Of a stretch of DNA of 14,266 nucleotides, positions 1-5,233 are shown piece after piece (within the stretch, counting starts at the first letter, position 1; each line of letters begins with the position of its first letter). The stretch covers positions 1 through 14,266 of the forward strand of contig WAPH01000027.1 in NCBI GenBank assembly GCA_015520895.1, written 5' to 3'. The position numbers were made by a program, and so were the translations under genes. Below the pieces are notes generated by a model. It was given only the letters and a program-made list of their open reading frames with translations. It had not been told where the DNA came from and ran no database searches. The DNA comes from Nanobdellati archaeon (GTDB taxonomy: Archaea > EX4484-52 > JAADEF01).

Positions 1-569
1 CTCATAATTCTCACTAAATCTTTTTGATTAATTCGTCGCTCCCTTTTAAGAATATCTAATAATTTTTTCATCGAATCATCTCTAACTAAATGATTTAATT
101 TTCTATACTTGTAAATCATATATGCAACAAAAGGAGGGACAAGAATAAATAAAAGATACAAGTAATTAAAATAAAAATGAGGTGATGAAAAGATATGATT
201 ATCTACATTAACCATATTGTATTGCTCTGTTAAGTTCTCAAAATCATCTAAAATTATTGGAGAAACCAACAAATCATAAGTAATGTTTTCATTTTCATCC
301 ACACACAAATTTGCCTCTCCTTCTTTAGATACAACGCCATTATCATAACAATTTACTTTTAAAACATAGCATCCTTTTTTTAGGCTTATATCATATATGC
401 CTGTTGAAACAACTTTCTGTAAAGAAGGTGTGGAATTAACATAAATAACACAATTATTTGCTAAGTTAAAATCATTAATATCATAAATATTACCATATAT
501 CCGTGAGGAATAACCATACTCTATAAAAGGAGTGAAGATAAGCAAAATAAAAACAATAGCTCTTAACAT
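1..569 (-). CDS. Membrane-anchored winged-helix regulator with extracellular beta domain (partial, C-terminus off the left edge)
   Basis: An open frame of 189 codons starts at ATG 569 and is still open at base 1. Residues 1-17 are a hydrophobic signal peptide or anchor. About 20-105 look like a small extracellular beta-sandwich of the carboxypeptidase-regulatory type (periodic beta strands, a G-x-Y-D-I-S-L-K-K-G-C-Y turn) with four cysteines, C40, C67, C74 and C89. About 133-154 form a transmembrane helix, followed by a basic cytoplasmic stretch and the start of a winged helix-turn-helix (LDILKRERRINQKDLVRIM). This signal peptide/beta domain/TM/wHTH order is known among archaeal one-component membrane regulators; the assignment here is from sequence pattern. 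It lies 5 bases after rpo10 on the same strand, so it is probably read through from the ribosomal operon. A weak GAGTGA precedes the ATG. The target and signal are unknown. Confidence 0.7.
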   Translation of the reverse strand, partial: MLRAIVFILLIFTPFIEYGYSSRIYGNIYDINDFNLANNCVIYVNSTPSLQKVVSTGIYDISLKKGCYVLKVNCYDNGVVSKEGEANLCVDENENITYDLLVSPIILDDFENLTEQYNMVNVDNHIFSSPHFYFNYLYLLFILVPPFVAYMIYKYRKLNHLVRDDSMKKLLDILKRERRINQKDLVRIM

Positions 570-574
570 TAAAT

Positions 575-793
575 TCACTCTTTCGCAGGTATTATTTTAT
601 TTCTAAAAACTGCAATTTCATCAAAAACGTCAACATATACTAGAAAATGTTTTCTACAACAATATCTCTTTAAACCTAATTCGTCAAGTACTTCTTTAGG
701 ATCCCTTCCTTTTTTATTAACTTCTTCATCGTACTTTTCCCACAAATGTCCAATAACTTTACCACATGAGATACATCTTACTGGAAAAAGCAT
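575..793 (-). CDS. rpoN: DNA-directed RNA polymerase subunit Rpo10 (RpoN, Rpb10 homologue)
   Basis: This 72-residue protein is the small zinc-binding subunit of archaeal RNA polymerase that helps hold the Rpo3/Rpo11 platform to the large subunits. The invariant opening FPVRCISCGKVIG is present with C7 and C10, and the second half of the zinc site is the C45-C46 pair in LKRYCCR. The length is normal for the family. The start at 793 is supported by an AGAGGT ribosome binding site about 7 bases upstream, inside the end of rps9. In many archaea rpoK, enolase and rps2 follow rpoN; here a membrane-anchored regulator follows instead. This is a confident family assignment. Confidence 0.97.
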   Translation of the reverse strand: MLFPVRCISCGKVIGHLWEKYDEEVNKKGRDPKEVLDELGLKRYCCRKHFLVYVDVFDEIAVFRNKIIPAKE

Positions 794-798
794 AGTAA

Positions 799-1239
799 TT
801 ACCTCTTACTAAGTTGTTTCTTTCTTCTTGGACCTTGTTTAGATCGTGAAGGTTTATGAGGTTCTGTTCTTCTAGGATCAAAAACTATTAACGACATATC
901 ATAATTCAAAAATTTCTTCTCCAATTCGTCGTCATCGTAATATTCAACCAAACCTCGGGCAACAGCTTGCCTCACTGCATCTATTTGACCTGTAATACCC
1001 CCACCCTCAACAATCACTTTAATATCTAATCCTTTTATAAGTTTTTCTCCTGCTAAAACTAAAGGCTCTATTGCCCTTAGATATGCATAATTAGGAAAGT
1101 AAATCTCTGGAGGTTTCCCATTTATAATAACCCTACCTTCTCCGGAAGTTATATATGCACGGGCTATAGCTCTCTTTCTCTTACCACTTGAAACTATAAC
1201 CTTTTTTTTCTTCACTGATTTTTTTGTTTGAGTTGCCAT
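799..1239 (-). CDS. rps9: 30S ribosomal protein uS9
   Basis: 146 residues. The N-terminus is a lysine-rich extension, then the uS9 core follows: SSGKRKRAIARAYI, a glycine-rich VEGGGITGQIDAVRQAVARGL segment around residues 78-97, and the DPRRTEPHKPSRSKQGPRRKK tail that reaches the P-site tRNA in the small subunit head. The start has an AAGGTGTGA ribosome binding site overlapping the end of rpl13, and the two genes are 4 bases apart. One oddity is that the protein ends in QLSKR, closer to the bacterial SKR ending than to the SYR ending I recall for most archaeal and eukaryotic uS9 proteins. Function is core translation, co-expressed with uL13 and Rpo10. Confidence 0.97.
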   Translation of the reverse strand: MATQTKKSVKKKKVIVSSGKRKRAIARAYITSGEGRVIINGKPPEIYFPNYAYLRAIEPLVLAGEKLIKGLDIKVIVEGGGITGQIDAVRQAVARGLVEYYDDDELEKKFLNYDMSLIVFDPRRTEPHKPSRSKQGPRRKKQLSKR

Positions 1240-1243
1240 AACG

Positions 1244-1669
1244 TCACACCTTTATATTTGCTCCCAAATAATTACTTACCTCATACAAATAAACATACTT
1301 CATATCTTTTAAACTTTCTTTCTTTATATCGTTTAAGTTAATAAATTCTTTGTTTTTGTATTCGTCAGGAACACCAATAAAAGTTTTAACTCGCGCTAAA
1401 GCTTTTTTTCCTTTCTCATTTTTATAAGGCAACATACCTCTTATAACTCTTCTTACAATTCTATCAGGCATTCGAGGATAAAAAGGACCTTTGTATCTAT
1501 CACCTCTATCTCTTTTTTCTTTAAATTCTTTTAATATATTATCTTTGTTACCTGAAATAACTGCTTTTTCACAATTAACTATAACTATTTCTTCTCCTTT
1601 TAAAGCATTCTTTGCTACATACGATGCTAATCTTCCTAAAATAGTATCTGTTGCATCTATAATTTGCAT
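1244..1669 (-). CDS. rpl13: 50S ribosomal protein uL13
   Basis: 141 residues from ATG 1669. The open frame extends three codons further to a GTG at 1678, but an AGGTGGAG ribosome binding site sits directly upstream of ATG 1669 and overlaps the eL18 stop codon, so the ATG is the better start. Family marks are IDATDTILGRLASYVAK at the N-terminus, VIVNCEKAVISGN, the YKGPFYPRMPDRIVRRVIRGMLP central motif, and KALARVKTFIGVP. The protein binds 23S rRNA in the large subunit. It lies between eL18 and uS9 as in other archaeal operons of this type, with gaps of 10 and 4 bases, which suggests translational coupling. Confidence 0.96.
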   Translation of the reverse strand: MQIIDATDTILGRLASYVAKNALKGEEIVIVNCEKAVISGNKDNILKEFKEKRDRGDRYKGPFYPRMPDRIVRRVIRGMLPYKNEKGKKALARVKTFIGVPDEYKNKEFINLNDIKKESLKDMKYVYLYEVSNYLGANIKV

Positions 1670-1679
1670 TTTCTCCACC

Positions 1680-2048
1680 TTATTCTATGATTCTGACTTT
1701 AAAAGGTCTTTTAGCATTTGCAATAAATTCCTCAAAATCTATTATCTTTATTTTAGATTCGTTAAGTTTTTGTTTTGCAGTTTTGGAATATGACAAAGCC
1801 ACAACACCGATCTTTTTGTTTACATATCCATATCCTAAAACTTTATCAGGAACAATAGCTATCTCACCTTCATTAACATATTTATTAAGTTTGGTTAAAT
1901 TAACACCTTTTCTTGATTTTCTTTTAGGTCTATACAATCTTTCAGCCAAATCCTTGAATAAAGGTACTTTTGTCTTTCTATATTTTTTCTCTAATTCCGC
2001 AATAAGTTTCCTTAACCTCGGATTAGTAGGTCCTGTTGGTTTAACCAT
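1680..2048 (-). CDS. rpl18e: 50S ribosomal protein eL18
   Basis: 122 residues, the usual length for archaeal eL18, a protein shared by archaea and eukaryotes and absent from bacteria. The N-terminus carries PTGPTNPRLRKLIAELEK, followed by WKDLAERL-like FKDLAERLYRPKRKSRKGVNL, then VPDKVLGYGYVNKKIGVVALSYS and a C-terminal FKVRIIE. An AGGTGACG ribosome binding site precedes ATG 2048. The gene follows the tRNA-Leu and a strong hairpin, so its mRNA 5' end is probably created or exposed by tRNA processing. It is the first protein gene after the tRNA in the operon. Confidence 0.96.
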   Translation of the reverse strand: MVKPTGPTNPRLRKLIAELEKKYRKTKVPLFKDLAERLYRPKRKSRKGVNLTKLNKYVNEGEIAIVPDKVLGYGYVNKKIGVVALSYSKTAKQKLNESKIKIIDFEEFIANAKRPFKVRIIE

Positions 2049-2080
2049 TTAACGTCACCTGTAATCATAAATCGTTCTTC

Positions 2081-2106
2081 CACCTAAGGGGTCAAACCCC
2101 TTGGTG
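2081..2106 (-). other. GC-rich hairpin directly 3' of tRNA-Leu
   Basis: On the transcribed (minus) strand the arms CACC-AAGGGGT and ACCCCTT-A-GGTG enclose a 3-base TTG loop. They form an 11 bp stem with a single bulged A. The hairpin begins two bases after the tRNA discriminator position and lies 32 bases before the eL18 start codon. No T-tract follows, so it does not look like an intrinsic terminator. It may be an RNA processing or mRNA 5'-protecting element at the tRNA/mRNA junction; the role is inferred. Confidence 0.6.
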
Positions 2107-2108
2107 TA

Positions 2109-2218
2109 TGCAGGGGGCGGGATTCGAACCCGCGAAGGCACTAAGCCACAGGATTTCCCATCAATATAACATAATGAACTTAAGTCCTGCCCCATTGACC
2201 AGGCTAGGGGACCCCTGC
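2109..2218 (-). tRNA. tRNA-Leu (anticodon UAA) with a 24-base intron
   Basis: The acceptor stem GCAGGGG/CCCCUGC (7 bp) is perfect, with discriminator A at 2109. The D arm holds AGCCUGGUCAA. The anticodon stem CAGGA/UCCUG is at 2189-2185 and 2153-2149, with anticodon UAA at 2182-2180. The long variable arm GGC-UUAGU-GCC marks a class II tRNA, and the T arm is GCGGG UUCGAAU CCCGC. The long variable arm, discriminator A and UAA anticodon together identify leucine. CCA is not encoded. A canonical 7-base anticodon loop requires removing 2155-2178. The gene sits between rpo3 and rpl18e, a place where I recall a tRNA-Leu in haloarchaeal operons too, so it is an old arrangement rather than an insertion. 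Confidence 0.95.
2155..2178 (-). other. tRNA-Leu intron at position 37/38
   Basis: The boundaries are inferred by requiring the anticodon loop CUUAAGA after removal: G37 is at 2179 and A38 at 2154. The 24-base insert starts UUCAUUAUG and ends GAUGGGAA. A short helix between UCAU near its 5' end and AUGG near its 3' end resembles the central helix of an archaeal bulge-helix-bulge splice site, although the bulges may be relaxed. It should be excised by the tRNA-splicing endonuclease. The exact boundary could shift by a base. Confidence 0.8.
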
Positions 2219-2245
2219 ATCACCATTATACATAACCTTACGATT

Positions 2246-2848
2246 TTATAAAGTTTTTTCTAATTTAATAAGTTCATCTTCTAAATGCTCTAAAGCTTCC
2301 TTAAATATATCTAAAGGTTTTAGTGCGCTTATGCTCTCAATATACATCTCATAAATATTATTTTCCTCAATTTCTTCATAACCAACAACTGCAGGAATGT
2401 ACTTAGCATGATCCTTCCCACTTCCTAAGGTTATAATACCTTCAATATCTATTTCCTGATCATCTAACAATCTTACAACAGGTATGTTATCAATTAAGGG
2501 CCTAAAATCTTCATGTACTGTTTTTATATCACTGCTATACACCACTCCAGGTCCCTTCTTTTTAAGAACAAACCTTACAGAACATTTAGCACAACTTATA
2601 TCCTCACATTCACATTTATTCCTATTTTGAATAACTTTCGCAAAAGTGAAAGGTATCATAGCCAATCTATGAGCTAACATCTCGTTATATAAACCAGAAG
2701 TGTTTTTATTAACCTCTATATATTCAATAGCCGCAGTTTCCACGCTATTTAATATTTTCCTCCTTATAGCATTAACAATTGCTGCATCTACTCCTTCTAA
2801 TCTCAATTTTACATAATCTTGACCTTCTTCTAACACACTTACTTTCAT
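2246..2848 (-). CDS. rpoD: DNA-directed RNA polymerase subunit Rpo3 (RpoD, Rpb3/Rpb11-like alpha homologue)
   Basis: 200 residues. It forms the assembly platform of RNA polymerase with Rpo11, Rpo10 and Rpo12. The alpha-like dimerisation fold is evident from VDAAIVNAIRRKILNSVETAAIEY and LAHRLAMIPF, and the insert domain has the zinc-loop cysteines C79, C81, C86 and C89. The C-terminus returns to the dimerisation domain (YEMYIESISALKPLDIFKEAL). Some archaeal Rpo3 proteins, about 260 residues long, carry an extra ferredoxin-like iron-sulfur domain; this one is too short for it and lacks the cysteines. The start codon abuts the uS11 stop, with a strong AGGAGGG ribosome binding site inside the end of rps11. 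Confidence 0.97.
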   Translation of the reverse strand: MKVSVLEEGQDYVKLRLEGVDAAIVNAIRRKILNSVETAAIEYIEVNKNTSGLYNEMLAHRLAMIPFTFAKVIQNRNKCECEDISCAKCSVRFVLKKKGPGVVYSSDIKTVHEDFRPLIDNIPVVRLLDDQEIDIEGIITLGSGKDHAKYIPAVVGYEEIEENNIYEMYIESISALKPLDIFKEALEHLEDELIKLEKTL

Positions 2849-3271
2849 TTAGACCCTCCTACCTCTTTTTCCTCCCGGTTTCCTTGTTTTATCATGTGGT
2901 ATAGGTGTTGCATCTTCTATCTTTAAAACCTTTAATCCACCTTGAATAATTGCCCTAATAGCGGGCTGTGCTCCCTGACCTGGTATTTTTTGACCATGAC
3001 CTCCAGGTGCTCTTACTTTAACGTATACTTTTGTAATTCCTTTCTCTAAGGCTTCTTCAGCTGCTTTTTTAGCTGCTTGCATAGCAGGATAAGGAGTACC
3101 TTTTAATCTTCCTTTATCAGTGATATTGCCCCCGCTATATCTTGCTATAGTCTCTGCTCCGGTAATATCTGTAATATGTACTATAGTATTATTAAAACTG
3201 CTATAAATATGAACTATACCTACTTTACCAAGAGAATTCGATTTTTGTTCTTGAGGCTTATTATCACTCAT
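2849..3271 (-). CDS. rps11: 30S ribosomal protein uS11
   Basis: 140 residues. Family marks are [18 protein letters not shown], the ARYSGG segment, [29 protein letters not shown], and the C-terminal [18 protein letters not shown] that contacts 16S rRNA near the E site and platform. A short polar N-terminal tail precedes the core. The start ATG overlaps the uS4 stop by 8 bases (ATGAGTGA), with a GGTGAG ribosome binding site inside rps4, so translation of the two is very likely coupled. Confidence 0.97.
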   Translation of the reverse strand: MSDNKPQEQKSNSLGKVGIVHIYSSFNNTIVHITDITGAETIARYSGGNITDKGRLKGTPYPAMQAAKKAAEEALEKGITKVYVKVRAPGGHGQKIPGQGAQPAIRAIIQGGLKVLKIEDATPIPHDKTRKPGGKRGRRV

Positions 3272-3782
3272 TTATCTCACCTTTTTCTTGATCAATACTA
3301 TGCTGTTTAGCAAGAGGAGATGCAGGGTCTAATTCAATAGTATTTTCCTCCTCTACATTTACTATATAACTAGGTACTGTAACTTTTACACCATTTACCC
3401 TTATATGTCCATGAACTATAAATTGTCTTGCTTGCAAAGGAGTCTTTGCCAATCCTTTTCTATAAACTAATGTTTGCAACCTTCTCTCTAAGATATCTTC
3501 TACATTTAGTTTCAAAATATCTTCTAATTCAGCATTTCTTCCCAATAAACCCCATTTTTGTAACTTATTAAATAAAGCTTTTCTCTCTTCTTCATTCTCT
3601 TCTGCAATCAGCGCTCTTGCTCTTTTTCTAAAATCTCTCAAAATTGTTTTTGCTCTCCATATTTCTTTGTTTCTTCTCAAACCATACCGTTCTTTTAATC
3701 TTTTTTCCTCCAATATTCTGGACTTATCATACATTTTTTTAGGAGTTAGATAGTGGTTTTTAAATCGTCTTGGATCACCCAT
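3264..3782 (-). CDS. rps4: 30S ribosomal protein uS4
   Basis: 172 residues. The N-terminal half is the archaeal/eukaryotic uS4 form ([20 protein letters not shown], then [30 protein letters not shown]). The S4 RNA-binding domain covers about 103-160 ([36 protein letters not shown]). A short acidic and polar tail ends the protein. A GGTGAG ribosome binding site lies ahead of ATG 3782, 12 bases after the uS13 stop. It is a primary 16S rRNA-binding protein of the small subunit body and is placed between uS13 and uS11 as in nearly all archaea. Confidence 0.97.
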   Translation of the reverse strand: MGDPRRFKNHYLTPKKMYDKSRILEEKRLKERYGLRRNKEIWRAKTILRDFRKRARALIAEENEEERKALFNKLQKWGLLGRNAELEDILKLNVEDILERRLQTLVYRKGLAKTPLQARQFIVHGHIRVNGVKVTVPSYIVNVEEENTIELDPASPLAKQHSIDQEKGEINE

Positions 3783-3794
3783 TTAACTCACCAA

Positions 3795-4253
3795 TTATTT
3801 TTTATTCTTGATAACACCTACTGTCCTTCCATGCCTAAAAGAGGTTCGCGTTCTTTGACCTCTTACAGGTAAACCTAATTCGTGTCTTATACCTCTATAA
3901 GCTCTTATTTTCCTTAACCTATTAACATCCGCTTTAATTGTGAGTTCTATATCCGTTCCTATAATATGCTTATCTTCTCCTGTCTCATAATCTTTTCTAC
4001 GATTAAGCATCCAAGCAGGTATACCAAATTTTGAAGGATTGTTCGCAACATCCTCTATCTTTTTTATTTCTTCTTCACTTAAATCCTTTAATCTTTTACT
4101 TTCATCAATCTCTGCAACCCTCAAAATTGCCCTTGAGAAATTATGACTAATACCTTTTACCCTTAATAACGCATGATATACCTTTTTATCACCATCTAAA
4201 TCGGTATTTAAAACTCTTACGATGTTCTGCATTTTAGTCTTATCATGAGCCAT
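3795..4253 (-). CDS. rps13: 30S ribosomal protein uS13
   Basis: 152 residues. The protein sits in the small subunit head, contacting P-site tRNA and the large subunit. Family marks are IVRVLNTDLDGDKKVYHALLRVKGI, an internal helical region, and the C-terminal RLRKIRAYRGIRHELGLPVRGQRTRTSFRHG. The start at 4253 is chosen over the internal methionine at residue 8 because an AGAGGCG ribosome binding site lies 5 bases upstream. This is the first gene of the ribosomal operon: an archaeal TATA element is centred near 4305, which predicts a leader of about 25 bases. Confidence 0.97.
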   Translation of the reverse strand: MAHDKTKMQNIVRVLNTDLDGDKKVYHALLRVKGISHNFSRAILRVAEIDESKRLKDLSEEEIKKIEDVANNPSKFGIPAWMLNRRKDYETGEDKHIIGTDIELTIKADVNRLRKIRAYRGIRHELGLPVRGQRTRTSFRHGRTVGVIKNKK

Positions 4254-4296
4254 GATTTCGCCTCTTTTTGCAGGTATTCAAAAATAAAACTATCGA

Positions 4297-4312
4297 TTAA
4301 TTTTAAAAACTT
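4297..4312 (-). promoter_or_regulatory. BRE/TATA promoter of the ribosomal operon
   Basis: On the minus strand this reads AAGTTTTTAAAATTAA and is preceded by GAA, a BRE-like purine block. The TATA core TTTTTAAAA is at 4309-4301, about 26 bases ahead of a plausible start site near 4279 and about 52 bases upstream of the uS13 ATG. The identical 16-mer occurs at 14038-14053, upstream of the HD-domain gene, which supports it being a genuine promoter core in this genome. Confidence 0.6.
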
Positions 4313-4314
4313 TT

Positions 4315-4345
4315 CTATTAAATTAAAAACTATTAAATTAAAAAA
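4315..4345. repeat. Tandem duplication of a 15-base AT-rich unit
   Basis: The unit ctattaaattaaaaa occurs at 4315-4329 and again at 4330-4344, with one extra A at 4345. It lies between the 3' end of the DUF72 gene and the promoter of the ribosomal operon. Read on the minus strand, each copy presents a T5 or T6 run, so the pair may also serve as the transcription terminator of the DUF72 gene. Confidence 0.75.
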
Positions 4346-4346
4346 C
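4330..4346 (-). terminator. Possible T-rich terminator of the DUF72 gene
   Basis: On the minus strand the region reads AGTTTTTTAATTTAATAG, a T6 run with a T5 run one repeat unit downstream, about 47 bases after the DUF72 stop codon. Archaeal termination commonly uses T-runs without a hairpin, so this is plausible. It also lies only about 25 bases upstream of the next promoter core. It is inferred from sequence only. Confidence 0.4.
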
Positions 4347-4363
4347 TACCTTTAATGAGAATA

Positions 4364-4391
4364 CTATCTTAGAATTCCTATCTTAGAATTC
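4364..4391. repeat. Perfect tandem duplication of a 14-base unit
   Basis: The unit ctatcttagaattc is present twice back to back, at 4364-4377 and 4378-4391, ending one base before the DUF72 stop codon. It is a second independent short duplication in the same 140-base spacer. Each copy holds a palindromic gaattc. No known regulatory motif is recognised; it looks like replication slippage or a small regulatory duplication. Confidence 0.85.
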
Positions 4392-4392
4392 A

Positions 4393-5127
4393 TTACATAA
4401 ATGCGTTACTAATTATTTTTTTAAATTTCAAAGCATTAAAAGGAGCTAATGCATTGAAATCATTATTAAAATAAGCATATAATTTGTTAATCTCTATCCC
4501 TTTTATATTACTAACTATCTCTTTTAGTTCTCTCTCTGAATAATCGTATTTATACCATCTCTTGTCCCTTCCATGAAATCTTAAGTATAAAGTGTTTGTT
4601 GTTGTAATAATATCTCTAGGTAAAGAATAAGCATCAACACTTACAAAACTTATTTCATTAGAACGCAAAAACTCATAAACTTCTTCATCCCACCACGAAG
4701 AATGACGAAACTCTATCGCATATCTAAACTCTTTAAAACCAGAAATTTCGTTATTAATTACCTTTAACAGATCAATACTTTTATGTAAAGACGGAGGTAA
4801 TTGTATAAGTATAAAACCAAGTTTAGACCGGATAATATTCATAGGATTGTGAAATCTCTCCATATCCTTCGTTACACCTTTAAACCGTTTAATATGTGTG
4901 ATTGTTTTGTTAAGTTTAAAACTAAATTTAAAATTAGAAGGTGAAAGTTTATCTAATCTTTTTATAGAGGATTTATTAGGAAAATTATAGAAAGTTGAAT
5001 TTATTTCAACGGAATTAAAAAATTTAGTATAATATTCGAAAAACTCCGAAGGTTTTGCATCTTCTTTATAAAATTTTCCTTTCCAGTGGTAATAAAAATA
5101 ACCTGAACATCCTATATAGTATTCCAT
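4393..5127 (-). CDS. DUF72 family protein (YecE-like TIM-barrel)
   Basis: 244 residues, the normal length for DUF72/YecE proteins. The motifs appear in order: YIGCSGYFYYHWKGKFY at the N-terminus, FNSVEINSTFYNFP (about 37-50), FKFSFKLNKTITH, GFILIQLPPS, the EFRHSSWW motif (about 139-146), VSVDAY, TLYLRFHGR, and the C-terminal YAYFNNDFNALAPFNAL. The family folds as a TIM barrel of unresolved biochemical role, so no reaction is assigned. A TAGGAAA ribosome binding site precedes ATG 5127, and an AT-rich TATA-like GTTTTAAAAATA near 5160 could drive it. The gene diverges from the permease-pilin operon and reads toward the ribosomal operon. It appears intact. Confidence 0.92.
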   Translation of the reverse strand: MEYYIGCSGYFYYHWKGKFYKEDAKPSEFFEYYTKFFNSVEINSTFYNFPNKSSIKRLDKLSPSNFKFSFKLNKTITHIKRFKGVTKDMERFHNPMNIIRSKLGFILIQLPPSLHKSIDLLKVINNEISGFKEFRYAIEFRHSSWWDEEVYEFLRSNEISFVSVDAYSLPRDIITTTNTLYLRFHGRDKRWYKYDYSERELKEIVSNIKGIEINKLYAYFNNDFNALAPFNALKFKKIISNAFM

Positions 5128-5200
5128 GATTTCCTAAAAATTATTTATGAAAAATATTTTTAAAACAATATTTGATCTCTGAAAGTTCTTATTTTAATAA

Positions 5201-5213
5201 TTTATTTATTTAT
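5201..5213 (+). promoter_or_regulatory. TATA element of the permease-pilin operon (leaderless type)
   Basis: tttatttatttat is centred about 28 bases upstream of ATG 5234. No ribosome binding site precedes the ATG (ccttatatt), which together suggests a leaderless transcript starting at or within a few bases of the start codon. The 106-base spacer is shared with the divergent DUF72 promoter. Confidence 0.5.
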
Positions 5214-5233
5214 CTCTCACATAACCTTATATT

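Noticed and set aside
1670..1678. GTG start for uL13 three codons upstream
   Set aside because: The AGGTGGAG ribosome binding site overlaps this GTG and is correctly spaced for the ATG at 1669.
1491..1793. Plus-strand open frame of 100 codons
   Set aside because: It lies opposite rpl13 and the end of rpl18e, both certain genes. Its hydrophobic, serine/phenylalanine-rich sequence is what the antisense of AT-rich lysine codons gives.
1687..2052. Plus-strand open frame of 121 codons
   Set aside because: It is the antisense of rpl18e over its full length, with no start signal or family resemblance.
2081..2106. Hairpin as a transcription terminator
   Set aside because: No T-run follows it, and the essential eL18-uL13-uS9-Rpo10 genes lie downstream with no clear new promoter.
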